Shown here one piece after another: positions 1 through 6,807 of a stretch of DNA of 45,927 nt; the stretch's first letter is position 1; each line of letters begins with the position of its first letter. Below the pieces are notes generated by a model. It worked only from the letters and a program-made list of their open reading frames with translations. It did no database searches and was not told the DNA's origin. The translations under genes were made by a program, and so were the position numbers. Source of the DNA: Patescibacteria group bacterium (GTDB taxonomy: Bacteria; Patescibacteriota; Minisyncoccia; Phycocordibacterales; Phycocordibacteraceae); the NCBI GenBank assembly GCA_018970465.1, contig JAGWWI010000004.1, positions 1 to 45,927 on the forward strand. The letters run 5' to 3'.

Positions 1-123
1 AAGCATGCGCTATCATCAACGACAAGCCGAGGCGGATTCTCGGATACCGGAGTGCGCGGGAGCTTGCCTTAACGGCAGGTATTATCAAAAACGAGGGTGT
101 CCTAATTCAGGGGTGAATTTAGG
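1..123 (+). mobile_element. IS30-family element, 3' end (left copy)
   Basis: These 123 bases recur exactly, inverted, at 45794-45916. They hold the last codons of a transposase plus a few bases past its stop. Identity ends right after the motif GAATTTAGG, where the two flanks diverge, so that point is probably the outer end of the element. The last 23 bases contain an imperfect inverted repeat (CCTAATTC / GAATTTAGG). The rest of the element lies outside the window. Confidence 0.8.
3..116 (+). CDS. IS30-family transposase, C-terminal fragment (partial at window edge)
   Basis: The reading frame gives 37 residues and then TGA. It includes the typical IS30 C-terminal stretch NDKPRRILGYRSARE, close to the family pattern 'N.RPRK.LGY.TP.E' that follows the DDE domain, and it ends in GVLIQG. 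The beginning is cut off by the window edge, not by mutation. The gene is absent from the ORF track because no start codon is included. The transposase would catalyse DNA strand transfer of the element. Family assignment rests only on this short C-terminus. Confidence 0.7.
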   Translation, partial: ACAIINDKPRRILGYRSARELALTAGIIKNEGVLIQG

Positions 124-559
124 CAACTAACCTAAGTATCTATATAGCACGTCATATGGATACTGTCAAGTTCAAGTTCGGCTGGCAGCCGGTTAGTGAG
201 ACGGGCGCTACTCCCTTTTTAAGGGCGTCTCATTCGTCTCATTTCTACGCCATTGAGCCGTATTTTTGAGAAAATGAGACGCGGCGCGTCTCAGCTAATC
301 CGGCCGGCAAGCGCGGGATCGGTGCGGTACCGTGCGGCCCGCTCCAAAACGCCCGACCATGCGCTGGAGCGCAAAAATATCCTTGAACTGCCTGCTAAAA
401 GCGGTAAATGCATACTGGGCCACGAAGAACCTGAGCGAGTCAACTTGTTTTGAAAATGACACAGACCGTGGGGCCTCTGGTGCAGACGATAGAAGCCGCT
501 CAAAATACCCTTGTGCTGCCTCGCCTGGTGCTCTGCGGTACCGTGCGGGGGCACCATTC
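124..559. other. Intergenic region without convincing genes, rich in short repeats
   Basis: About 435 bases lie between the IS30 end and the terminator of the next gene. Short ORFs in the track here (253-453, 332-616, 291-561) overlap each other on both strands and show no recognisable motif, so I do not call them. The stretch contains several GAGACG/CGTCTC inverted motifs (about 198-293) and a 15-base direct repeat, TGCGGTACCGTGCGG, at 323-337 and 534-548. It may be remnant mobile DNA. Confidence 0.5.
275..293. repeat. Perfect 19-base palindrome TGAGACGCG-G-CGCGTCTCA
   Basis: Nine-base arms are separated by a single base. The half-site GAGACG also occurs at about 198-203 and, inverted (CGTCTC), at about 226-240, so the motif is clustered here. 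It could be a protein-binding operator or a transposon-end motif. Nothing in the sequence decides which. Confidence 0.6.
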
Positions 560-602
560 AAAAAAAGAGAACCGCCCCATCGAGAACGCTGGGGCGGTTC
601 TC
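560..602 (-). terminator. Rho-independent terminator of the LysE-like gene
   Basis: A 13-bp perfect stem GAGAACCGCCCCA / TGGGGCGGTTCTC spans 567-602 with a 10-base loop. On the minus strand it is followed by a run of seven T residues (the A-run at 560-566). It sits 11 bases beyond the stop of the minus-strand gene at 613. Confidence 0.85.
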
Positions 603-612
603 GATGGGGCGG

Positions 613-1272
613 CTAGCGAAGCGGCGCGGAGGAAAGCATCCCCGCCGCGATACAGAGCACGCCAAGGCATTTCGTAAGCGGCGGAGAAGACGCGATAAGC
701 GACCCGACGCCGCCGAACACGCGGCCACGACTCATCAGCCACTGGGCAAGGGCGCGCACTGCCGCCCTCGCGTAGTGGATGAACACTCCGACGCTCAGGC
801 ACCAGGTCGCGAATGCGCCGATGTAGACGCCCGCAAGAAAGGCGCCCGTGTCCGCATCGGCTCGCGCGAAGGCTTCCATCGCGAACCATGCGGCAGCGAA
901 CGTGTCGGGCCGGAGCGTCCCGAGGAACGAGAAGAGGTATCGCCCCCAGGTCTTGGTCCGCACCGTCGGCGTGCCGTTCGAATCCATCGTGAGCAAGACG
1001 GCGCCGATCATGACGAGCACCGCTACTTCGACCGGAGACCCGGCGAGCGATCGGGCGAAGTTCCCGATCGCTTGGGAAAGCATCCCGTCGTCCGCGCGCC
1101 GAACGAAAAGCACGCTGCTAACAAGGAACAGATCCCCCAAGCTCCCCCCGATAATGATCGGGAGCGCCTGTGTGGCTCCGTCTTTCAAGACGGCGGCGCC
1201 CCAAAACGCAACGGGACCAAGACTGGTCCCCACAACAGCCCCGACGAGGAGCCCTTCGATGAAACTCTCCAC
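613..1272 (-). CDS. LysE/RhtB-like multi-helix membrane transporter
   Basis: A strongly hydrophobic protein of about 220 residues with roughly six membrane segments. The first helix carries GLLVGAVVGTSLGP, followed by GGSLGDLFL, which resembles the LysE/RhtB exporter pattern (G..PGP then G...GD). Family knowledge suggests export of small molecules such as amino acids; the substrate cannot be read. I prefer a GTG start at 1272 (or 1275) because GGGGAG lies 4-7 bases upstream. The ORF-track start at 1332 adds a polar, unlikely extension. It ends in a strong terminator and is a monocistron divergent from tRNA-Arg. Other membrane families with a similar layout, such as cadmium-resistance or DsbD-like proteins, cannot be excluded. 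Confidence 0.6.
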   Translation of the reverse strand: MESFIEGLLVGAVVGTSLGPVAFWGAAVLKDGATQALPIIIGGSLGDLFLVSSVLFVRRADDGMLSQAIGNFARSLAGSPVEVAVLVMIGAVLLTMDSNGTPTVRTKTWGRYLFSFLGTLRPDTFAAAWFAMEAFARADADTGAFLAGVYIGAFATWCLSVGVFIHYARAAVRALAQWLMSRGRVFGGVGSLIASSPPLTKCLGVLCIAAGMLSSAPLR

Positions 1273-1362
1273 CACGCGACTCCCCGTTATTGAACCTCGC
1301 GCAATCCTATAGCACGCGTCTCGCCTTGTCACTTCGCGTTCGCGTAGAGCGGCCGCGTGCGG

Positions 1363-1368
1363 TATAAC
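1363..1368 (+). promoter_or_regulatory. -10 element of tRNA-Arg
   Basis: TATAAC lies 11 bases before the first base of the tRNA, the spacing expected if transcription starts a few bases upstream of the mature 5' end. Confidence 0.5.
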
Positions 1369-1379
1369 TCAAAGCGTCC

Positions 1380-1451
1380 GCTCTCATCGTTCAACGGATA
1401 GGACATCTCCCTCCGAAGGAGGAAATGCAGGTTCGATTCCTGCTGAGAGCA
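1380..1451 (+). tRNA. tRNA-Arg(CCG)
   Basis: A complete cloverleaf can be folded: acceptor GCTCTCA / TGAGAGC with discriminator A, D-arm around GTTCAACGGATAGGAC, anticodon loop CTCCGAA giving anticodon CCG (reads CGG), and T-arm CAGGT-TCGATTC-CTG. CCA is not encoded; the next bases are CCC. Confidence 0.9.
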
Positions 1452-1521
1452 CCCGTTAGTGACAATTCAAGTGACCGAGCCGCAGAGTTGGCATCCAGGC
1501 TCAACCACTACAAGGTCGTGC

Positions 1522-1527
1522 TAGAGT
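1522..1527 (+). promoter_or_regulatory. -10 element (TAGAGT) of a predicted leaderless transcript
   Basis: TAGAGT ends six bases before the ATG at 1534 and no Shine-Dalgarno is present, so transcription should begin at or next to the start codon. Confidence 0.45.
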
Positions 1528-1533
1528 GATGTC

Positions 1534-2289
1534 ATGCAAATAAAAGCTCGCGGCTTCATTTCGCCTCTCACCCTCATCTTTATCGTGGGAGCTATCATCC
1601 TTGTCGGAGTTGGGTGGCGGGAAAGCAGGCAGCCCCCAGAGTTTACTCAAAGAACACAGCCTGTGGCAGCACCAACAAGCGCGACAACAACGGCCAGTAG
1701 TGGGGCCGCGACCGAGACAGCAACAATCGATCAGGATGTGCTGCGGCAAGAGACGCCCCCTCAAGGATTAGATTGGGCACCGGCATTGAGTGGCTCTGCC
1801 TCCGGACTCGAAGGCGTTTATATTTACGTCAACGGCAAGCAGGCAATATACGCGAACGTTACCGATGGTCGCTGGAAGGCGGGGCTTCCAAACTCTAAGG
1901 CGAGTTATCCGTCCGGTACGTACGCCATTGAGATAAAGGATGAGCAAGGAAACGCGCTTGCTGCAGCGACGATAACGGTCATTGATGCCATTACGGTCGA
2001 TAAAGGATCCTGGGTGCCGCAAGGACGTGTTCTTAACCTCACAGGGACCGCCGCAAGTCTGAGCAAGCTCTTCATTGTGGTCTTCAATGAGAATCAGCCC
2101 CGTAATGTAGTCGCCACAAGCACAGTACTGGTCGCTAACGAGCGCTGGTCATACACCACCAACCTCTCACCAGGCACGTATTTTATATGGATTGAGGACG
2201 GCACTAAGCCGATTACTTGGTACGGCAATAGTCCACAAGGAATCCAACTTTGGGTTTCTTCTTCGGACGAACTCACTGTCGTTAAGTAA
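1534..2289 (+). CDS. Membrane-anchored extracellular protein with two Ig-like repeats
   Basis: A 251-residue protein. Residues about 8-27 form an uncleaved N-terminal membrane anchor (ISPLTLIFIVGAIILVGVGW). A Thr/Ala/Ser-rich linker follows (about 35-75), then two beta-rich repeats at about 83-150 and 155-250. The repeats share the pattern 'V.G.W......L..GTY.IEI.D', typical of bacterial Ig-like surface domains. A surface or envelope role is inferred; no enzyme motif is visible. It stands alone downstream of tRNA-Arg with its own -10 element. Confidence 0.6.
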   Translation: MQIKARGFISPLTLIFIVGAIILVGVGWRESRQPPEFTQRTQPVAAPTSATTTASSGAATETATIDQDVLRQETPPQGLDWAPALSGSASGLEGVYIYVNGKQAIYANVTDGRWKAGLPNSKASYPSGTYAIEIKDEQGNALAAATITVIDAITVDKGSWVPQGRVLNLTGTAASLSKLFIVVFNENQPRNVVATSTVLVANERWSYTTNLSPGTYFIWIEDGTKPITWYGNSPQGIQLWVSSSDELTVVK

Positions 2290-2484
2290 GTCCATTTTTG
2301 CGCTCATGCCACCCGACCGAGTGGCGTCGGTCTTGCTTTGCCCAAGATCGTCAAAAGCCCCTTGAAGTGCCTCACTGGGCTAGGTTCGCTACCGAGTCGG
2401 GGCACAGCAGTCAGAGACCGCGTTTGAGACCGTTTGGCCCTGAATACGAGCCGTGTTCGGTTCGATACCTTCCGGCCTGAAAGC

Positions 2485-2520
2485 CGCAAAACCGCGCGAT
2501 TCTCATCGCGCGGTTTTGCG
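2485..2520. terminator. Strong bidirectional hairpin terminator
   Basis: A perfect 16-bp stem (CGCAAAACCGCGCGAT / ATCGCGCGGTTTTGCG) with tetraloop TCTC. The stem contains AAAA/TTTT runs, so it could end transcription from the Ig-like gene on the plus strand and from the recombinase remnant on the minus strand. Between 2290 and 2484 I see no gene. Confidence 0.75.
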
Positions 2521-2526
2521 CTTGCA

Positions 2527-3033
2527 CTAACCCTCAAGCGCGATCCTGCGATCCTTCAGGATAATCCGGCCCTTGAGATGGGAGAGCAGCTCCCGCTTCT
2601 CCGGCAGCGTGCCGTTCTCCAAGAGATACTTGGCATACCGCCGTATGTCCATCTCATCCGCCTTCACTTTCTCGCTCTTGTCGCGCATGGCGCTCCGCAG
2701 CTTATTGTATCGGGCCACCTCCTTCTCGATGAGGTGCCGCGCCCCGATCTCGTCGATGCTGACGTGCTCAAGGAGCGCGAGCAGCTGCTCGATCAGCCGG
2801 TCCTCGCGTATATACGGGTTCCGGCATTCGCGGTCTTTGGATTTGCAGCAGGAATAGTACACATAGGTGTTTGCGCCGCCGTCGACGAGACTCTTCTGCT
2901 TCTCCTGCGCCGTGATGCCCGAGCCGCATACCCCGCAGACCATGAGCTTGGTGAAGGTGAAATCCTGGAACTTCTTCTTGGGCCGGTTCTCCTCCGCGAG
3001 CTTCTCCTGTACCGAGGCGGACTGAGCGTTACA
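2527..3033 (-). pseudogene. Serine recombinase remnant B (zinc ribbon and C-terminal coiled coil only)
   Basis: The frame reads [18 protein letters not shown], then [17 protein letters not shown], the recombinase zinc-ribbon region (C..C with a second Cys cluster near [12 protein letters not shown]), then a long charged helix and the tail [14 protein letters not shown]. The catalytic resolvase domain and the recombinase domain are missing. It is homologous but not identical to remnant A, to which it is joined out of frame. The ORF track lists only its 3' part, from an internal ATG at 2943. It is non-functional as an integrase. Confidence 0.75.
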
Positions 3034-3863
3034 TTACGGTCGAATAATACCAGCCCAGTCTTCAGACACGACAGCAGCTCCCTCTTCTCCGAAGGCGTCC
3101 CTTCCTTGAGGAGATACTTTGCGTAGGTGCGGATGTCGATGTCCGTGCCGCGCTCGCGTTTCGTCGCTCCGAGCACGCCCACGCGGAATTTGTTGTACCG
3201 AGCGATTTCCTCTTCGATCTTCCCGCGCATGCCGATCTCGTCGAGGTCGAGAGTGTCCATCAGGTTCGCCAGCTTCTCGATGAGCGCCATCTCGTTGATG
3301 GGCGGATTTGCGCAGTCAGTATCCTTGGCGTGGGTGCAGCGATAGTAGACGTGGCGGTTGGTGCCGCCGTCCTTGAGCCGCTTGAACTTTTCGTCTGCCG
3401 TGATGCCGCTCCCGCAGACGCCGCACTTTATGAGCTTGGTGAAGGCGAACTCCTTGCTCTCAGTCTTGGGGATGTACTGGTCGCGTATGGAGGCCTGCGC
3501 TCGATCAAAGAGGTCTTTGGTGATGATTGGCTCGTGCTTGCCTTGGTACCACTCGCCGCTCCCTACTGGGTACTCGAACTCGCCGTAGTAGAAGGGGTTG
3601 CGGAGGATGATGTAGAGATTTGCGAGCGAGAGACGCTTGCCGGTCCGGGTGCGGAAGCCGCTCTTGTCGAGCCACCGGTATGTCTGCCGACCGCTCCATC
3701 CTTCATCGCCGACCTTCTCAAAGAGCTGCCTGACGATGGGTGCGCGCTTAGGGTCGAGACGTGCCTGGCACTTCTTGTCCACGTTCTTCTCGGGCAGGTA
3801 TCCGGTCGGGAGACCTATCGCGGCTTCTTTCACTTCGCCTGCGCTCTGATTGCTGTGCGGGTA
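3023..3863 (-). pseudogene. Serine recombinase remnant A (recombinase domain, zinc ribbon; no catalytic domain)
   Basis: It starts abruptly at AGEVKEAAIGLPTGYLPEKN, the usual beginning of the recombinase domain of large serine recombinases, after an in-frame stop at 3864-3866. It continues through [30 protein letters not shown] and a C-terminal coiled coil to FDRNVTL at about 3030. The N-terminal resolvase domain of about 140 residues with the catalytic serine is absent. The ORF-track protein (2793-3833) reads beyond the junction into the wrong frame of remnant B, giving the Arg/Ser-rich tail, which is not real. Intact relatives catalyse site-specific integration of phages and transposons. 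Confidence 0.8.
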
Positions 3864-3875
3864 TTATTGAAATGA

Positions 3876-4109
3876 GTTCTAGACCACATCAACCCGACCC
3901 AGCCGGTCTTTATCAATGGATATAAAAGTTTCAAAGACGTTTTCACTGACCCGGTCTTTGCGGACGTCATTAGGGTCGAGGAAGACGACGGCGTTTGGAT
4001 AGGCACGATCGGCAGACATCGCTTTATTGGTCTCCCGTTCCTAAATCGTCCAAGGGGCGGCAAAGACAGGATTGTGGAGGTAGTAAAGCGGCATCTCGAC
4101 ACTCCATAG
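3876..4109 (+). pseudogene. 5'-truncated gene of unknown function
   Basis: An open frame of 77 codons without any start codon near its beginning, absent from the ORF track. It reads VFINGYKSFKDVFTDPVFAD then VWIGTIGRHRFIGLPFLNRP and ends HLDTP-stop, three bases before the ATG of the next gene. The protein-like composition and the tight coupling to the next gene suggest a formerly real gene whose 5' end was lost at about 3866-3876, the same point where the recombinase lost its N-terminus. The family is not recognised. Confidence 0.5.
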
Positions 4110-4112
4110 CTC

Positions 4113-4760
4113 ATGTCGCTCTCCGACAAAGCCGTAGAGGAGTTCAAGGTGCTGCTTGAGAAGCGCAAAGGCGAGCCCGTGACCGACGCCGAGGCGCGAG
4201 AGGGCGCGGAGAACCTATATCAGTTCTTCGAGCTCCTCTTGAAGGGAGCTGAGGAGGACGCACGGCGCAAACGTCGGTTACGACAGGAGCCGGACGGATA
4301 CGAACTCGAAGGTTCCTATTCATGCTGCATCTGCCGCAACACCGCACGTGGGACGAATCACCTCTATACCAAGTGGGGCATTCTCTGCCGCTCCTGTCAT
4401 TCCGCTATCCTAGTCGGTATCATCCCTCCGTACGTCGCGACCTCCCGCCACAGCTACTTCCTCGACTGGCAATTGCAGAGCGATTTCAAGATCCATCCCC
4501 AAACGATGCGTAAGTACGTGCGTCAAGGCGCCCTCAAGGCTCGTATCATCCTTACGCCCGATGGGAAGCCGTATGAGTACGTATTCCTCCGCCGAGAGAA
4601 CTCAGGCCTTGTCTCCCGCGAGAGTCCTGCCCGCAAGTCGTATGATCGGCACCGCAATAAGGTGTCGGATCGGCAGGTACGCGAAGAACGGGCGAGACTG
4701 CGCGCTGAATTTGCGGCTGAACATGCGAAGTTGAAGCGCCGACGTTCACAGTCCCACTAG
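4113..4760 (+). CDS. Zinc-ribbon, HTH-like DNA-binding protein of a mobile element
   Basis: 215 residues. Residues 1-55 form a charged helical segment (SLSDKAVEEFKVLLEKR) that I recall as a stand-alone small protein in CPR mobile islands. Residues 71-95 hold a zinc-ribbon-like set (CCIC then CRSC). Residues about 116-160 look like a helix-turn-helix (SDFKIHPQTMRKYVRQGALKA) with a following beta-wing. The tail is Arg/Lys-rich. DNA binding is inferred; the exact role is unknown. It begins three bases after a truncated gene and ends directly against the stop of the convergent terminase-like gene. There is no clear SD. Confidence 0.55.
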   Translation: MSLSDKAVEEFKVLLEKRKGEPVTDAEAREGAENLYQFFELLLKGAEEDARRKRRLRQEPDGYELEGSYSCCICRNTARGTNHLYTKWGILCRSCHSAILVGIIPPYVATSRHSYFLDWQLQSDFKIHPQTMRKYVRQGALKARIILTPDGKPYEYVFLRRENSGLVSRESPARKSYDRHRNKVSDRQVREERARLRAEFAAEHAKLKRRRSQSH

Positions 4761-5236
4761 CTAAGGAGGGTCGTCCTTCGGGGGCGGTTGCGTAACAGCC
4801 GGGGCCTCATACTGTTCAAGCCGCTTCCTGAGCTCTTCGTTCTCAGCCCTGGTCCAGTGATACATAACGTCCCGCTGTAGAGGCGTGAGGTCGGTGTTGA
4901 GGTGCGCCAGTTTAAAGTCCTCTGAATCTGGCGGTCGCAACAAAGATTGGCGTGCTTTGGGTGCGTAGTGGTCGGAGTTACGCTCAGCGAGGAACTTTGC
5001 GGCTGGGAAGCTGCCTTTCTTGGCGAGTTTGATCATCGACATTTCTGCTATGTCCGCAACGCCTTCGTGCCCTAGCCTAAGTGCGCGGTCGGCTGCCTGC
5101 GCGAATGCCGGGTCCGTCGCCCGCCAACGGTAGTAGGTCGCACGGACAATCCCAATCTTTTGGCACGCGAACAGCACGTTTGGCATCTCTGCCAATATCT
5201 CAAGCAAGCGTTTTTGTCCTCGGCATTACGAGCCAT
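4761..5236 (-). pseudogene. Terminase small-subunit-like HTH protein, probably frameshifted near its 5' end
   Basis: The main frame (stop at 4761, open to 5207) contains an HTH (ACQKIGIVRATYYRWRATDP) followed by ALRLGHEGVADIAEMSMIKLAKKG, the pattern of phage terminase small subunits and related HTH proteins. The natural start seems to be the ATG at 5236 (MARNAEDK...), which has AGAGGG upstream and overlaps the methyltransferase stop by 11 bases. That start is in another frame. One extra A in the AAAAA run at about 5209-5213 would give MARNAEDKKRLLEILAEMP, a normal-looking N-terminus. It is therefore a frameshift, an assembly error, or a TTG start at 5207. Confidence 0.6.
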
Positions 5237-5546
5237 GGAGCTTAACCCTCTTCTTGCCCGTCCTCTTTTCCCAGCGGTCGAGGATGACCTCGGCATACAC
5301 CGGCGACTTCTCCATGATGTAGCAGCGGCGGCCGAGGGCGACGGAGGCGATCAAGGTCGAGCCCGAGCCGCCGAAGGGCTCGAGGACGAGCTGGCCGCGC
5401 TTCGTGAGCACCTTGATGTACGGGATAAGGATCTCGAGCGGCTTCACGCCAAAGATGACGCCTTGGCCAGACGACTTCTCATCGGCTGCGTTGAACTCAA
5501 TGTGGTCGGTCGGGCAGTACTTCTTGCCCTTCTCATAGGGCTCCCG
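5226..5546 (-). pseudogene. DNA methyltransferase (beta-type, N4/N6), N-terminally truncated
   Basis: The frame begins after a TAG at 5547-5549 and reads TDHIEFNAADEKSSGQGVIF, then KPLEILIPYIKVL and EPFGGSGSTLIASVALGRRC, the AdoMet-binding FxGxG motif I of phage/ParB-associated DNA methylases. It ends with LDRWEKRTGKKRVKL. The catalytic (D/N)PP(Y/W) motif, which precedes motif I in this class, is missing, so the protein should be inactive. The ORF track shows only 5226-5447 from an internal GTG. Upstream of 5547 the sequence changes to an unrelated fragment. It overlaps the terminase-like gene start. Confidence 0.75.
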
Positions 5547-5707
5547 CTATTGGCGGCATCCCTGTTGAGGTTGTACGAGACATCAATCCGGTCTGGTATG
5601 TTTTGATTTGGCTCGTTGCTATTTTTTGGACACTTGTTGCAAACCTTACTCTTAGCACGGCGGTAAAGCGGTACGAGAGTGGAAATTTGATAGGAAGTCG
5701 AGAGTAG
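5547..5707 (+). pseudogene. C-terminal fragment of a small membrane protein
   Basis: The plus-strand frame reads GGIPVEVVRDINP followed by a membrane helix (VWYVLIWLVAIFWTLVANL) and TAVKRYESGNLIGSRE-stop. It has protein-like composition, is not in the ORF track, and its 5' side abuts the broken methyltransferase at about 5547. It is most likely another remnant joined by a deletion. The family is not recognised. Confidence 0.35.
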
Positions 5708-5963
5708 GGAGTTTTCGCCAAGCCCAGAAAAACTTGGCGAAAAGAAATGAACTCTGCACACCACGCGCACGGGACGGGTGGGGCAAGGGGTGTGCTCCAC
5801 GGGTTGCGACCTCCCCTCCAAAAAATCCTCCCTCCAAAAAATCTTCGGCTCGAACCTGTCCATCCGAAACCGCGAAATCGTTTTTAGCCCCATTCCTCCA
5901 TACGCTTCGCTGCGCGAAGCGCGTAAAAATTTTTCTGAAACTGACCTTTGTACTTTTTGTGCC
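5708..5963. other. Non-coding spacer with hairpins at the edge of the accessory island
   Basis: No supportable gene. It contains an 11-bp inverted repeat (5712-5743), a 13-base tandem-like repeat CCTCCAAAAAATC at about 5815-5843, and an imperfect hairpin around CGCTTCGCTGCGCGAAGCG (about 5908-5926). On the minus strand the hairpin lies some 40 bases beyond the rpsT stop and is the best candidate for its terminator. Confidence 0.45.
5712..5743. repeat. 11-bp perfect inverted repeat TTTTCGCCAAG / CTTGGCGAAAA
   Basis: The arms are separated by ten bases and lie just after the stop of the membrane-protein fragment. No T-run follows on either strand, so a terminator role is only possible, not shown. 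Confidence 0.5.
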
Positions 5964-6224
5964 CTACTTGGCGGAGACGAGACGCGCGAGGCGGCTCTTC
6001 TTGCGCGCGGCGGTGTTCGCCTTGAGGACGCCGCGCTTGGTCGCCTTGTCGACCGCCTGATAGGCGGCCGGGAGGAGCTTCGCCGCTGCCGCCTTGTCGC
6101 CCGCGGCGAGTGCGCGCTCAAGCGCCTTCCCCGTGTCGTGCAAGGCCTTCTTGCGGCGGATGTTGACGACGCGCCGCCGTTCCGAGACGCGGATCGCCTT
6201 CTTTGCCGAGGTCGTGATAGCCAT
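5964..6224 (-). CDS. rpsT: 30S ribosomal protein S20
   Basis: 86 residues, Ala/Lys/Arg-rich and helical, starting MAITTSAKKAIRVSERRR and ending ANTAARKKSRLARLV. This is the normal S20 layout (N-terminal K.R.RQ-like motif, C-terminal KN.AARKKSRL). It binds 16S rRNA early in 30S assembly. The ORF-track version (to 6845) is a long antisense extension over ruvA; I take the ATG at 6224. It is divergent from ruvA with 36 bases between the starts, and each gene has its own -10 in that gap. Confidence 0.92.
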   Translation of the reverse strand: MAITTSAKKAIRVSERRRVVNIRRKKALHDTGKALERALAAGDKAAAAKLLPAAYQAVDKATKRGVLKANTAARKKSRLARLVSAK

Positions 6225-6232
6225 GTGGGCGC

Positions 6233-6238
6233 ATAGTA
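6233..6238 (-). promoter_or_regulatory. -10 element (TACTAT) of rpsT
   Basis: On the minus strand TACTAT ends eight bases before the rpsT ATG, with no SD in between. Predicted near-leaderless start. Confidence 0.45.
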
Positions 6239-6248
6239 CACGAGGCGG

Positions 6249-6254
6249 TATCAT
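6249..6254 (+). promoter_or_regulatory. -10 element (TATCAT) of ruvA
   Basis: TATCAT ends six bases before the ATG at 6261. This favours 6261 over the GTG at 6255 used in the ORF track. Confidence 0.45.
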
Positions 6255-6260
6255 GTGTCC

Positions 6261-6806
6261 ATGATTCGAAGCATCCGCGGGCCGGTCATCTCCTTGAGCG
6301 CCGCAGGCGCGGTGATCGAGGTCGCGGGCTTCGGGGTCGAGGTCCACCTCGCTGACACGGCGGGCCTCGCCGAGGGGCGGGAGGCCGCGCTCGCCACCCA
6401 CCTCGCCGTGAAGCAGGACGGGATGGAGCTCTACGGCTTCGCCGACGCTCCCGACCGCGACTTTTTCGAGAAGCTGCTCGCCGTCCCGGGCGTGGGCCCC
6501 AAGACCGCGCTCGGGGTCCTGCGCCGGGCGCCGCGGCGGGCGATCGCGACTGCAATCGCCGCACGGGATCTCGGCTACCTGACGAAGGTCGTCGGCCTCG
6601 GCAAGAAGCTCGCGGAGAAGATGCTCGTCGAACTCGGCGAGAAGATCGCGCCCGGCGAGGACGCGCAGGGCCCCGATAGCGAGGTCTTCGAGACCCTCGT
6701 CGCGCTCGGCTACACCGAGCGCGAGGCGCGCCGCGCGGTGCAAGCTATTCCCCAGGGCATCGACGGCAAGGACGCGCGGCTCCGGGCTGCGCTTAGCGCG
6801 AAATAA
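6261..6806 (+). CDS. ruvA: Holliday junction branch migration protein RuvA
   Basis: 181 residues from the ATG at 6261 (MIRSIRGPVISL). Domain I is an OB fold (residues 1-60). Tandem helix-hairpin-helix motifs follow, including KLLAVPGVGPKTALGVL and LTKVVGLGKKLAEKMLVEL. A short C-terminal domain III (FETLVALGYTEREARRAV) contacts RuvB. RuvA binds four-way junctions and loads the RuvB motor, which is encoded here at 20486 with ruvC at 22065. The MurE-like gene follows after one base, indicating an operon. Confidence 0.93.
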   Translation: MIRSIRGPVISLSAAGAVIEVAGFGVEVHLADTAGLAEGREAALATHLAVKQDGMELYGFADAPDRDFFEKLLAVPGVGPKTALGVLRRAPRRAIATAIAARDLGYLTKVVGLGKKLAEKMLVELGEKIAPGEDAQGPDSEVFETLVALGYTEREARRAVQAIPQGIDGKDARLRAALSAK

Positions 6807-6807
6807 T

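Noticed and set aside
253-616. Short ORFs on both strands after the left IS end
   Set aside because: Mutually overlapping, repeat-containing, and without RBS, -10 or motif support.
2400-2480. tRNA-like stretch containing GGTTCGATACC
   Set aside because: No consistent acceptor, D-arm or anticodon arm can be folded around it; the T-loop resemblance is isolated.
2434-3126. 230-residue plus-strand ORF opposite the recombinase remnants
   Set aside because: It is antisense to recognisable recombinase zinc-ribbon sequence and has no motif of its own.
5444-6241. 265-residue minus-strand ORF spanning the island edge and rpsT
   Set aside because: It is Arg/Ser-rich, crosses rpsT in another frame and starts upstream of the rpsT ATG; no conserved motif.
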